Below, one piece after another: positions 18,271-26,284 of a stretch of DNA of 64,000 nucleotides. Origin of the DNA: an uncultured Clostridia bacterium (GTDB taxonomy: Bacteria > Bacillota > Clostridia > Oscillospirales > Ruminococcaceae); contig CALWNN010000038.1 of assembly GCA_944382845.1 (NCBI GenBank), positions 53,350 through 117,349 of the forward strand. Direction: 5' to 3'. The translations under genes were made by a program, and so were the position numbers. A model generated the notes under the pieces. That model was not told the origin of the DNA. It worked only from the letters and a program-made list of their open reading frames with translations, and did no database searches. Positions within the stretch are counted from its first letter, which is position 1, and each line of letters begins with the position of its first letter.

Positions 18271-18379
18271 AAACAAAAACGGACAGCCTTTAAAAAAGAC
18301 TGCCCAGACGGTCGGCTTAAATATAAGAACATACCGCACTGTGTTATTTCACATTTCCGTCAGCGGTAAGTCCTTTACT
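18271..18379 (-). promoter_or_regulatory. ZTP (pfl-motif) riboswitch with terminator, controlling pflBA
   Basis: The minus-strand leader has the features of the ZMP/ZTP riboswitch. The 5' domain is a TACCGC/GCGGTA stem enclosing CTGACGG and a TGTG/CACA hairpin. The linker is followed by the conserved 3' element GCCGACCGTCTGGGCA (18316-18301). GACGG in the first domain can pair with CCGTC in the second, the expected pseudoknot. A terminator hairpin (18305-18281) starts inside the 3' element and is followed by GTTTTTG, so ligand binding should block termination. ZTP rises when 10-formyl-THF is low, which would switch on formate production by PflB. Confidence 0.85.
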
Positions 18380-18385
18380 GCCTTT

Positions 18386-18414
18386 AGTATAAACTATTTT
18401 TTTATTTCTGTCAA
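18386..18414 (-). promoter_or_regulatory. pflBA promoter
   Basis: On the minus strand TTGACA (18414-18409) and TATACT (18391-18386) are 17 nt apart. The predicted start point falls at about 18379, immediately before the riboswitch aptamer. Confidence 0.8.
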
Positions 18415-18563
18415 CTGTGATTTAGACCAATTCTATAAGCTTTCTATTAACTTTTTTGAGCAAGTTTTAAAATATTCTTGGCTGAGTTTACGAAAATTAA
18501 AAACTTGTTAATCAATCTATACTTATTTGGTACAGATTAATTGTACTGTAATTAGTTTAATAT

Positions 18564-18583
18564 TGTTACATACAGCTGTAACA
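18564..18583. promoter_or_regulatory. Palindromic candidate operator between pflB and the EAL gene
   Basis: TGTTACA-TACAGC-TGTAACA is a perfect 7-bp inverted repeat with a 6-bp centre in the divergent intergenic region. It lies about 65 nt upstream of the +strand promoter at 18650-18678 and about 150 nt upstream of the pflBA promoter. The regulator is unknown. Confidence 0.4.
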
Positions 18584-18649
18584 GTTTTCCTATAAAATAC
18601 AAAGAAATAAAAACAATATTGTGCATAGTGCCGAAAAGGGCAATATTTC

Positions 18650-18678
18650 TTGATAAAAAATAATTAATGTTGTATAAT
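18650..18678 (+). promoter_or_regulatory. Promoter of the PAS-GGDEF-EAL gene
   Basis: TTGATA (18650-18655) and TATAAT (18673-18678) are 17 nt apart, about 95 nt upstream of the gene start. Confidence 0.65.
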
Positions 18679-18772
18679 TAAACTAAATTCAAGTTTATTA
18701 AGAAGAATAACAATTTTTCAATTTTGAAATAGACCTGCGATTTTATGATTAACAGAAACGAGGTGTTTTCAT

Positions 18773-20848
18773 TTGTTGTCCATCACCAATACTTTAGCAA
18801 AGGTTCAGTACGGAAAAATAGTTCTTGACGCTGAAAATCTGCGTATAATAAATGCTTCGGAAGGCTTTTTTGCACTGTTTGGCTTTTGCTGTGATGACAT
18901 TGAAAAAGGTCTTTATTATGACGATCTCTTTAGCGACTGTGGCTGTGAAAAAATCCGGTGGGAGCTTATCTCTGAAATAAAAAACAAGGGCGAAAGCTGT
19001 TTTTCAATTTATATGTATACAAAGGACAGAACAAAGCTTTATATTCTATGCCATGGCTCTCTTGAAAAGAATAAAAACGGAAAAGACGCCATTTCCCTGA
19101 CGCTTTCAGACATTTCCGAGGATAAGCATCGTTATTCCGACCTTCTTGTCCAGAGCAAGTGCTACAGGATAATTGAAGAACATACCGACGAAATATACTT
19201 TGAGTACGATGTAAACAATGACATTCTTCACATTCCCAAGAAATATCAGGAGCAAATTAAGGGCAGATACGATTTCAACGACTACTGGGCAAAATGCTCA
19301 CCTGAAAAATCTGTTCATCCCGAGGATTTTGAAGCCTACAAGCAGGCTTGGTCAGAATGTATTGACAATAAAGAAAACCGCACAATCGAATTCAGGACAA
19401 GGGCTTTTTCAGATGATGGAAGGTATGAATGGTACAGACTTCCTCTTATGTGCATAACAGACGATCAGGGACTTGTCGTAACAGTATTCGGCAGACTGAT
19501 TTCCATCCAGCGCGAAAAAATGCTCTACCGTACCGTTGAAATGGATCAGCAGATAATTGAAAAGCTTACTTCGACCGATCATCTTACGGGACTTTACAAC
19601 CGCGCCGCTTTCAAGCGCAAGGCCGCACAGTTGCTCAGCAATTATGATGAAAACAAATGCTATTCTCTTGCATATTCCGACATAAATGATTTTTCTTACA
19701 TAAATGATAATTTTGGATACCAGGAAGGAAATAAAGCGCTTTGCGAATTTGCAAACCTGATTGCCGGAAAACCCGGAGAAACGGTTATTTCATGCCGTAT
19801 CTACTCCGACTATTTTATAACCTTCAGTATTACAGACTCCAAAGACGATATGATTAACATATTGTCCGAAAAAAACGAAGAATTTTCAAAGAGCTTAAAG
19901 GCAAAATATCCCGCAAGCGATATTCACGTTTCCACCGGTATATACTTTTTTGACAAGGATAACCGTGATGTGACCATTGCAATTGACAACGCAAACCTTG
20001 CGAGACGTTCCGTAAAGGGAAGCAAAGATGTTCCGTGTGGAATTTACTGCGAGGAGCTTCGGAAAAGACGCCGCCACGATCAGAAGATTGCAAGCGAGCT
20101 TCCGTCTGCAATTGCAAACGGTGAAATCGAAATGTTTTTACAGCCAAAGTTTTCCCTGAGATCCCGTGAGATAATTGGAGCTGAGGCGCTTGCAAGATGG
20201 AGAAATCCTGACGGAACATACAAGCTCCCCTTTGAATTTGTAGATGTGCTTGAAAAGGTCGGTTATATAATGGAGCTTGACTTTTTCATTTATGAGAGTC
20301 TTTTAAAATGCATGAAACGCTGGAAAGAGCAGAAAAAAAAGCTTGTTCCCATATCGGTAAACTTTTCAAGACTTCACAACTCAAGAAACGATTTTGTTTC
20401 AAAGCTTATAGAACTTGCTGACAGATATGGCGTTGACAAACGGCTTATTGAAATTGAAGTTACCGAAAGCGTTTTTGCTTCCGACTATAATACAATGATA
20501 AGAAACATGACAAGGCTCCGTGAAGCCGGCTTCAGGATAGACATTGACGACTTCGGTATCGGCTACTCCTCCCTTTCAATGCTTATGAATGCGCCTATCG
20601 ACACGGTTAAGGTAGACAAGGTGTTTATCGATAATCTCGACGCTTCCAAAAGCAACCGAGAGTATGTCAAGCAGATGTGCATACTTATTGCCACAACTCA
20701 CAAGGAGGTCGTTTTTGAGGGAGTTGAAACCGAAGAGCAGGCAGAATTTTTAAGCCAGTGGGGCTTCAACATTGCTCAGGGCTGGCTTTTTGACAGAGCT
20801 ATATCCATAAAGGATTTTGAAACAAAATATCTTGAAGATTTAAAGTAA
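18773..20848 (+). CDS. Cytoplasmic PAS-(degenerate GGDEF)-EAL cyclic-di-GMP phosphodiesterase
   Basis: A 691-residue soluble signalling protein: a PAS-like domain (about 15-120), a second PAS (about 130-245, YEWYRLPLM), GGDEF (about 265-430) and EAL (about 440-685). The GGDEF signature is degenerate (CRIYSDYF at the active-site turn), so no cyclase activity is expected. The EAL part keeps its metal and catalytic residues: GAEALARWRNPDG, PISVNFSRLH, IEVTES, DIDDFGIGYSSL, TVKVDK and FEGVETEEQ. It should hydrolyse c-di-GMP, possibly with the GGDEF part as a GTP sensor. The start is TTG 18773, 7 nt after GAGGTG. It is monocistronic with a terminator. Confidence 0.92.
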   Translation: MLSITNTLAKVQYGKIVLDAENLRIINASEGFFALFGFCCDDIEKGLYYDDLFSDCGCEKIRWELISEIKNKGESCFSIYMYTKDRTKLYILCHGSLEKNKNGKDAISLTLSDISEDKHRYSDLLVQSKCYRIIEEHTDEIYFEYDVNNDILHIPKKYQEQIKGRYDFNDYWAKCSPEKSVHPEDFEAYKQAWSECIDNKENRTIEFRTRAFSDDGRYEWYRLPLMCITDDQGLVVTVFGRLISIQREKMLYRTVEMDQQIIEKLTSTDHLTGLYNRAAFKRKAAQLLSNYDENKCYSLAYSDINDFSYINDNFGYQEGNKALCEFANLIAGKPGETVISCRIYSDYFITFSITDSKDDMINILSEKNEEFSKSLKAKYPASDIHVSTGIYFFDKDNRDVTIAIDNANLARRSVKGSKDVPCGIYCEELRKRRRHDQKIASELPSAIANGEIEMFLQPKFSLRSREIIGAEALARWRNPDGTYKLPFEFVDVLEKVGYIMELDFFIYESLLKCMKRWKEQKKKLVPISVNFSRLHNSRNDFVSKLIELADRYGVDKRLIEIEVTESVFASDYNTMIRNMTRLREAGFRIDIDDFGIGYSSLSMLMNAPIDTVKVDKVFIDNLDASKSNREYVKQMCILIATTHKEVVFEGVETEEQAEFLSQWGFNIAQGWLFDRAISIKDFETKYLEDLK

Positions 20849-20865
20849 ATTTCATACAAAAAAAT

Positions 20866-20900
20866 AACCGGCGTCTGAATTTAACAGAAGCCGGTTTTTT
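20866..20900 (+). terminator. Bidirectional terminator
   Basis: AACCGGC and GCCGGTT form a stem around a 17-nt loop, with TTTTTT on the + side and a run of A (T on the minus strand) on the other. It serves the EAL gene and the convergent P-type-ATPase-like gene. Confidence 0.85.
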
Positions 20901-20911
20901 ATGTGTGTATT

Positions 20912-23425
20912 TCAGCTTACCTTTCTGAGTTGCTGTACCAAAAGAGTAACAACTGTCCATACAATGTTGTAGCAAAGAACTACCGACGCCGTAAGCTGGC
21001 TGAAAGACCCTAAAAGCGCCATGATAAGAGCAATAACTCCTCCGAGAACGATTGACGCTGCCTGAATGGTAACGCCCACAAACGAGAGTATCTGAAGCTT
21101 CTTGACGCCGGTTATGAGCATGGCTAAGCTTCTGAAATGTCCTGAGCACAGCATTGAGGCGGACATTTTCGGAGTGTAGGCGGTCTCTCTTTCATAATCC
21201 TTGTAAAATCTGAACGGAAGAAGCTTGAACATATCGGGAGATACGTCAAAAAGTCTTGATAAAAGATTAAGGGAAATAAACGCGTCAACAGATTTGAGGA
21301 TTACGGTAACACCGTTCTTTTCAAGCTCTCTCAAGGATTTCCCAACTCCCGCAGATGCCTTTGCTCTTATAACGAACAGGGACGATACAACTCCCGAAAT
21401 CGAAAGGTAAACAACAAGATTTCCTCTTGCATATTCCCTTTCCTTTGCAATGTTCGGAAGTCCCTCAATAGAGTGATTTTCCATAAGTTCCCTTGTTCCA
21501 AGGAGTATCCTCTTGTTTTCTATCCAGCCGGAAAGACCCTGACCGTCCTCGTAAATATAGCTTTCAACCGGATAAAGCATATCCGTCTTGCCTTTAAGAA
21601 TTTTATAGAATGTCGGCTTCAGAACGCTTCCAGCCTGACAGGCAAGACTTCCCGCAAGCAGAATACATTCTTCGATCATCGTGGTAGATGTCGCCTTTAA
21701 ATTGACAAGTTCAACCATTCCCTCCGGGAAAAGCTGTTCCATTCCAACCAGAACGGCATTTGTATCCGCATAATCCTCAACAGCCGAATAACCCTCAATA
21801 ACGGCAGAAGCCTGAAGATATTTCTTTGAAGCCCTTGCAAGAGGAACATTCACCGCAAGCATCGTTGCCACAGCGGAACACATTGCAAGCGCTCCGGACA
21901 AAACCGCAAGTCCAACGACAATATGTCCCAAAACCCCCGAAGCATTTCTGTCGATAAGACCGCCAAGGAGTGCTACAACCACACAGCCTATAACAACAAA
22001 AGGCGAAACCTTCTTAGAGAATGCGTCCGCTATATCCGAAGCATATGAATTTTTAAGAAAATCCTTTACAAATTCCGTCTTTCTCATTGCCGCAAGGCAG
22101 GGATAGTCGGTCACAGCTCCGTTTGTGAACTTATATGCCGTCTCCTCATCAGACACGATACATAATGCGTATTTATCGTATTCTCCGGAAACATATGCGA
22201 AGTTTCTTTCGGTACGGTAAACTATAAACAATTTACCAAGGGTATTTATCATAAGTCCAAGGATCGCAGAAGCTATATAAATGTGAAAATAGCCTGTACG
22301 CACAAGGTCCTCGTCCGCAAGGGTGATAATCCCCGACAAAACGGAAGCCGTCATTGCCGCCGAAACAAGACTGTCGCTGTCGGCTCTCATAGAAACAAGA
22401 TTTTTAAGTCCTGCAAAAATAACGTTGTATCCGACGAAGCAGGCAACAAGTCCAAGGGCTGTAAGCGTAAATGTAAATCCTCCCGGACTTGTTGTCTTAT
22501 CAAAGATCCCGAGAATAGGAAGGGAAAAATCGTTTGCAACAGAAATATATCCCGCCGCAAGAGCAGTTACCGCAAGAATGATAAATCTTACAAAAAGCTT
22601 TGACCTGAGATTCTCAATATCAGCCGCAACTTCCTCTGTCTGGTCGAAACTGTTATACTCACCCTCTTCATAATCCTCGTCGATATTGTCGCTTTCGGCG
22701 CTTTCTTTTAAAACAAACTTATTTATTTTTTCCTGACGCTTTTTCTTGAAATCCTCAGCGCTCCTGGCTTCGTTTTCAGCCTCCTCGATATCAGACTTGT
22801 CAAGCTGTTCGGTCTGAGGAATTATTTTGCCTGTCAGATCCATGTGAACGTCCTTTGGCGTAGATCTTTTTATCTGCTCGGCGTCGTTATCCTGCTTTTT
22901 GGCAACCACTCTTTTGCGCTTCATCCTGACGATTTTTTCAATAGCCGCAGTATTTTCAATTACTTTCTGATCCATAGCGGCGTCGCTCTCAGTCTCACGA
23001 CCGTTCTTGTCATCATTTTTTTCCGCCGACGGTTCTTCCTCAATTTCCTCAACAGCCTTTTCAACCAATGCTGTAACGGAAATATCCTCAATAGACGACG
23101 TATCTTCCTCTGCCGCCGAAACGACAGGCTCAATACTTGACTGAGGCTTTACGCCAAGCTTTATCTGAAGTCCCACAGTCTCCTCGCTTACAACCGGACG
23201 CTTTTCGGTCAAAGACGCTTTTTCGCGAGCAGTATTCTCATTCTCAGGGCTTTCATCTTTTTCGTGAGAGACCTTTGCCGCCGCAGGAACGCTTTCAGGC
23301 TTTAATACAGGTTCTTTTTCAATCTCAGCCGGATTTTTTTGTTCTATTGGCTTATCCGCTTTGTGGCCCGGAACTCTGTCGGAATATTCCTTAAGTATGT
23401 CCTCAAGGGAAAAATCTTCTGCCAT
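20912..23425 (-). CDS. P-type-ATPase-like membrane protein lacking catalytic motifs
   Basis: An 837-residue protein. Residues 1 to about 265 are acidic, Glu/Lys-rich and probably disordered. The rest follows a P1B-type ATPase plan: membrane segments, an actuator-like part, a pair of helices around GALAMCSAVATMLAVNVPLAR, and cytoplasmic P/N-like domains, then two C-terminal helices. The key residues are gone. The CPC ion site reads MCS, the phosphorylation motif DKTGT reads GMEQL (in NAVLVGMEQLFPEG), TGDN reads KSVD, and no GDGIND motif follows. The nucleotide-domain motif GQGLSGWIENKRILLGTREL is retained. It is therefore likely a structural or regulatory pseudoenzyme. The start is ATG 23425 behind GGAGTG. 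It follows an RlmB-type gene by 13 nt. Confidence 0.8.
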   Translation of the reverse strand: MAEDFSLEDILKEYSDRVPGHKADKPIEQKNPAEIEKEPVLKPESVPAAAKVSHEKDESPENENTAREKASLTEKRPVVSEETVGLQIKLGVKPQSSIEPVVSAAEEDTSSIEDISVTALVEKAVEEIEEEPSAEKNDDKNGRETESDAAMDQKVIENTAAIEKIVRMKRKRVVAKKQDNDAEQIKRSTPKDVHMDLTGKIIPQTEQLDKSDIEEAENEARSAEDFKKKRQEKINKFVLKESAESDNIDEDYEEGEYNSFDQTEEVAADIENLRSKLFVRFIILAVTALAAGYISVANDFSLPILGIFDKTTSPGGFTFTLTALGLVACFVGYNVIFAGLKNLVSMRADSDSLVSAAMTASVLSGIITLADEDLVRTGYFHIYIASAILGLMINTLGKLFIVYRTERNFAYVSGEYDKYALCIVSDEETAYKFTNGAVTDYPCLAAMRKTEFVKDFLKNSYASDIADAFSKKVSPFVVIGCVVVALLGGLIDRNASGVLGHIVVGLAVLSGALAMCSAVATMLAVNVPLARASKKYLQASAVIEGYSAVEDYADTNAVLVGMEQLFPEGMVELVNLKATSTTMIEECILLAGSLACQAGSVLKPTFYKILKGKTDMLYPVESYIYEDGQGLSGWIENKRILLGTRELMENHSIEGLPNIAKEREYARGNLVVYLSISGVVSSLFVIRAKASAGVGKSLRELEKNGVTVILKSVDAFISLNLLSRLFDVSPDMFKLLPFRFYKDYERETAYTPKMSASMLCSGHFRSLAMLITGVKKLQILSFVGVTIQAASIVLGGVIALIMALLGSFSQLTASVVLCYNIVWTVVTLLVQQLRKVS

Positions 23426-23438
23426 ATTTATCACTCCT

Positions 23439-24293
23439 TTAAGGGTTATTATTTAAACTGCCTTTGCTTCTGACAACCTCATACATGAAAATACCTGCCG
23501 CAACCGAAGCGTTAAGCGAAGTTATCTTTCCTTTAAGAGGAAGCCTCAACAAAAAATCGCACTTATCCTTTACAAGCCTTCCCATTCCGAAGCCCTCGCT
23601 TCCGATGACAAGTCCTACTCCTCCGTCAAATCTGACCTTCTGATAATCCTCTCCCGAAGCGTCTGTACCGTATATCCAAACTCCGTTTTCCTTAAGGATA
23701 TCGATTGTCTGAGGTATATTTGAAACTCTTGCAACAGGGACAATACTTGCCGCCCCTGCGGAAGTCTTGAATACCGTAGTATTAAGAGAGGCGCTTCTGC
23801 GTTTGGGGATTATCACTCCGTGGGCCCCCGCACATTCCGCCGTTCTTATAATCGCACCTAAATTGTGAGGGTCCTCTATTTCGTCGCAAATTATTATAAA
23901 GGGATCCTCTCCCTTTTGCTTTGCGATTCCCAAAATTTCTTCAACGCTGCTGTACTTGGCGCAAGCGCCTGCAGCAACGACTCCCTGATGCACTCCCCAA
24001 TGGGACATGGCGTCAAGCTTCTGAGGAGTGACCTCCTTTACAACAATGCCTTTTTCTCTTGCAAGGCTTACTATCTGCACAACGCTTCCTTTGGCGTTGC
24101 CGTCAATAAAAATCTTATCGATGAGCCTGCCCGACTTCAAAGCCTCCAGAACAGGGTTTCTGCCAATTATAAGCTCAGAATCAAACTCACCCTCACCGTC
24201 TTTTTTGTTTTGATATCCCCTGTCGCGAACTCGTTTTTCAGAGGACTTTTTCCCCTCCCGGGAATCACGTACATTCTTTTTAAATTCAGCCAT
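23439..24293 (-). CDS. rlmB: 23S rRNA 2'-O-methyltransferase, TrmH/RlmB family
   Basis: SPOUT-class methyltransferase, probably methylating the ribose of 23S rRNA G2251. A basic tail (1-38) precedes the substrate-binding domain (IIGRNPVLEALKSGR) and the knotted SPOUT domain with motif 1 NLGAIIRTAECAGAHGVI, motif 2 VIGSEGFGMGRL and motif 3 LPLKGKITSLNASVAAGI. The length of 284 includes the extra tail. It shares a transcript with the P-type-ATPase-like gene (13 nt gap). The RlmB assignment against other TrmH proteins is by overall pattern. Confidence 0.9.
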   Translation of the reverse strand: MAEFKKNVRDSREGKKSSEKRVRDRGYQNKKDGEGEFDSELIIGRNPVLEALKSGRLIDKIFIDGNAKGSVVQIVSLAREKGIVVKEVTPQKLDAMSHWGVHQGVVAAGACAKYSSVEEILGIAKQKGEDPFIIICDEIEDPHNLGAIIRTAECAGAHGVIIPKRRSASLNTTVFKTSAGAASIVPVARVSNIPQTIDILKENGVWIYGTDASGEDYQKVRFDGGVGLVIGSEGFGMGRLVKDKCDFLLRLPLKGKITSLNASVAAGIFMYEVVRSKGSLNNNP

Positions 24294-24340
24294 ATTGCCC
24301 TCCGTAAAATTGAAATTCTATTGCTACAGTGTTTTAAAGC

Positions 24341-24564
24341 TTTCAAATCGCAGCGAAGCCGATTAGCTTGATTAAAATCGGCTGCGACAATTGCAGCCTG
24401 TCCAAGCTTGCTCCTCAGGAGGTTAAAGTTGGTGTTTCTCCCTGCCTGACTAACCGCCTCCGCTGAAATTCCCAATTAAACCCGTCTCCTATAGAAGACA
24501 GACCCGCCTGTATGAGTCATACCTGCTGCTTTATTCGCAGGGGGGACATCCGGGACATGGATAT
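24341..24564 (-). repeat. Modular hairpin repeat, copy D (diverged)
   Basis: A diverged copy: TTTCAAATCGCAGCGAAGCC at the tail, GCTCCTCAGGAG in the middle, one CTCCTATAG-type module and a CTGC/GCAG module, and a head ending GGGGGACATCCGGGACATGG (24541-24560). It begins 47 nt upstream of the rlmB start, and its head lies 100 nt after the stop of the 24665-24940 gene. The gap 24294-24664 contains nothing else recognisable. Confidence 0.75.
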
Positions 24565-24664
24565 CAAATCAAAAATAAATACCCATAATAAAATATTATA
24601 ACACAAAAAAACCCAAAAGCCAATAGCCTTTGAGAATTTTTCATCACATTACACAATTTTTTTA

Positions 24665-24940
24665 CTATAATATCAGCGATACTGCCAATAAACCTGTAAG
24701 TCCGGCAAGAATAGTTCCGGCAATAATAAGAATTTTAAGTGCGGATAGGCTTCCTGTACGATTTTTGTTTTCAAATTCCGACTTTCCCACAAAGGAATGA
24801 TAATATCCGTACACCTCTCTGCCAAGTTCATCAAGGGGCACTTCACCCCGGTCGCACTTGACAAATAACAAAATCCTATCAAAATTTTCACTTTCAGGAC
24901 ATTTTATTTCTATGATTTGTTTATTTATCCCCTTCAACAT
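24665..24940 (-). CDS. Small membrane-anchored protein, unknown
   Basis: A 91-residue protein: a soluble N-terminal part (CPESENFDRILLFVKCDRGE) and one C-terminal membrane helix (about 66-90, LKILIIAGTILAGLTGLLAVSLIL), so it is probably tail-anchored. The only in-frame ATG with a ribosome-binding site is 24940, with GGAGG 11 nt upstream. Two ATGs closer to the GGAGG are in another frame and hit a stop after 9 codons. The family was not recognised. Confidence 0.6.
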   Translation of the reverse strand: MLKGINKQIIEIKCPESENFDRILLFVKCDRGEVPLDELGREVYGYYHSFVGKSEFENKNRTGSLSALKILIIAGTILAGLTGLLAVSLIL

Positions 24941-24950
24941 CTTTCATCAT

Positions 24951-25426
24951 ACCTCCGTGCAAACGAAAAGTGGCTTCGTAGGGCATTATTGTCAAAATGT
25001 ATGCAAAATATTCACTTGCAGATTTTAAAAATGTTGAAAAGTGAGTTGAAAGTGTTGAAAGTGAATTTAAAAATGTTGAAAACCATGTTGAAAACGTTGA
25101 AAACTTCTTGATTTTAAAGGCTTTGCGAAAGGCTTTTTGTCAGACTTTATATTTGAAAAGTTGTTAAAACTCAAAATCCCAAGTTTTTTTGTGAATAGAT
25201 TTTTAATAAAATCGTGCTCTTGCCGCAGAATTTTTTAAAGCACGGTTTTAAGGGAAAAGCACCGCCATTTATTTTGTTTCGGCTTACAGATGTTTCTGCA
25301 CGGCGGACGTCAGGAAAAAAACAGCTTTTAAATTTTCACCGCCTGCCAAAGGGACAAATTATTTTATAGTACTTATTTTTGTACAGTTATACATTGTATG
25401 AGAAAAAAGTGTCTTTTGCTTTCATA
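24951..25426. other. Gene-free gap with tandem GTTGAAA repeats and hairpins
   Basis: Between the small membrane protein and the DUF6062 gene no convincing protein gene is seen. 25028-25108 is a degenerate tandem repeat built on (A)TGTTGAAAAc. 25190-25320 on the minus strand contains nested pairings (CCGCC with GGCGG around a CAGA/TCTG hairpin) and a CGTGCT/AGCACG hairpin (25244-25213) followed by ATTTTATT, which could end a small RNA or a leader. Confidence 0.4.
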
Positions 25427-26107
25427 TCATCTCGTTGTAAGAAATTTAATTGAACGCTCGATAGAATCCTTTGAATTTTTCCAGTCAGCGTCCTTGCCGG
25501 TGTTTCTGTAATCATACATATTGCAGAAGTGAGATACGTCCTCGATAAGGGTCTCAAGATACTGCTTTGTAAGAGCGTTGCAAGCCTTTACAAATTCAGA
25601 CTGATATTTCTTGTCGATATTATTTATTCCTGACACAAGCAAATCATAGTGATGAAGGCAAATGGTCTGCTGCTTTGAAAAAAGTTCACGAAACTCCTTT
25701 TCCTTGCCGTAAAGCTCGTAAAAGGTCACCATAAGCCTCGACATTCCCCACTCTATTTTAGAACACACAAAGCATTCCTCGTTTATCTGAGACACCTTTT
25801 TTTGCTTAGCCGTCTTGCTTTCAAGTACAGACCTGCGGTCAAATATATTCTTGTCAAGCTCCATAAGATGAGTCTGTATCATAAGGGCGAGCGAAAGACG
25901 GTTTTTCTGCTTCAGCATCTGGTCAAAATGGGTCTTGCAAAAGCCTAAGCGGTTTGTTTCCATGCGGACGTCAGGCTCCATCATTGCAGCGCCCATAATG
26001 TATTCTATAGTCCTTGCTTCAAGCATATCCCTCATTCGGCATATAGGACAGCCTTCCATCGGCTCGAATATTTCGCTTATGGGAATCGTAAGAATACTTT
26101 CTCTCAT
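25427..26107 (-). CDS. DUF6062 family Cys/His-rich protein
   Basis: A 226-residue mostly helical soluble protein. Two Cys/His units are seen: CPICRMRD (20-27) with GFCKTHF, and CFVCSKIEW with TICLHHYDLL, a spacing that suggests two zinc or Fe-S sites. The pattern matches the DUF6062 group of clostridial proteins, whose function is unknown. It lies divergently from the 8-oxoguanine glycosylase gene with repeat copy E between them. Confidence 0.8.
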   Translation of the reverse strand: MRESILTIPISEIFEPMEGCPICRMRDMLEARTIEYIMGAAMMEPDVRMETNRLGFCKTHFDQMLKQKNRLSLALMIQTHLMELDKNIFDRRSVLESKTAKQKKVSQINEECFVCSKIEWGMSRLMVTFYELYGKEKEFRELFSKQQTICLHHYDLLVSGINNIDKKYQSEFVKACNALTKQYLETLIEDVSHFCNMYDYRNTGKDADWKNSKDSIERSIKFLTTR

Positions 26108-26124
26108 AATAACCTCCTCAGAAA

Positions 26125-26212
26125 TTTAAATCATAGCAAAGCCTAATAATCGGCAGAGTGACATCTGCAACATGGTTTAAATCGGCAGAGTGACATGTGC
26201 GACTTAGTTATA
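26125..26212 (-). repeat. Modular hairpin repeat, copy E (short, internally duplicated)
   Basis: A compact copy: TTTAAATCATAGCAAAGC at one end and GACTTAGTTATA at the other. The block AATCGGCAGAGTGACAT occurs twice within it, the second time after a fresh TTTAAATC, so it looks like two head-tail junctions in tandem. It lacks the small hairpin array. Confidence 0.75.
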
Positions 26213-26284
26213 GACAAAACTCTTTAAATATATTATAATATTTTGTGTGGGACATTTCAAGTAAAATTTACAGAGGGTGATTTT

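Noticed and set aside
18240-18332. N-terminal extension of pflB
   Set aside because: The longer frame passes through the riboswitch terminator. ATG 18239 has its own ribosome-binding site and gives the usual PFL N-terminus.
24917-25111. 64-codon Lys/Leu-rich frame on the + strand
   Set aside because: It reads the degenerate GTTGAAA tandem tract, lacks a ribosome-binding site and overlaps the start of a minus-strand gene.
26243-26284. Upstream TTG start for the 8-oxoguanine glycosylase
   Set aside because: It has no ribosome-binding site. The TTG at 26285 follows GAGGGTG and matches the family N-terminus.
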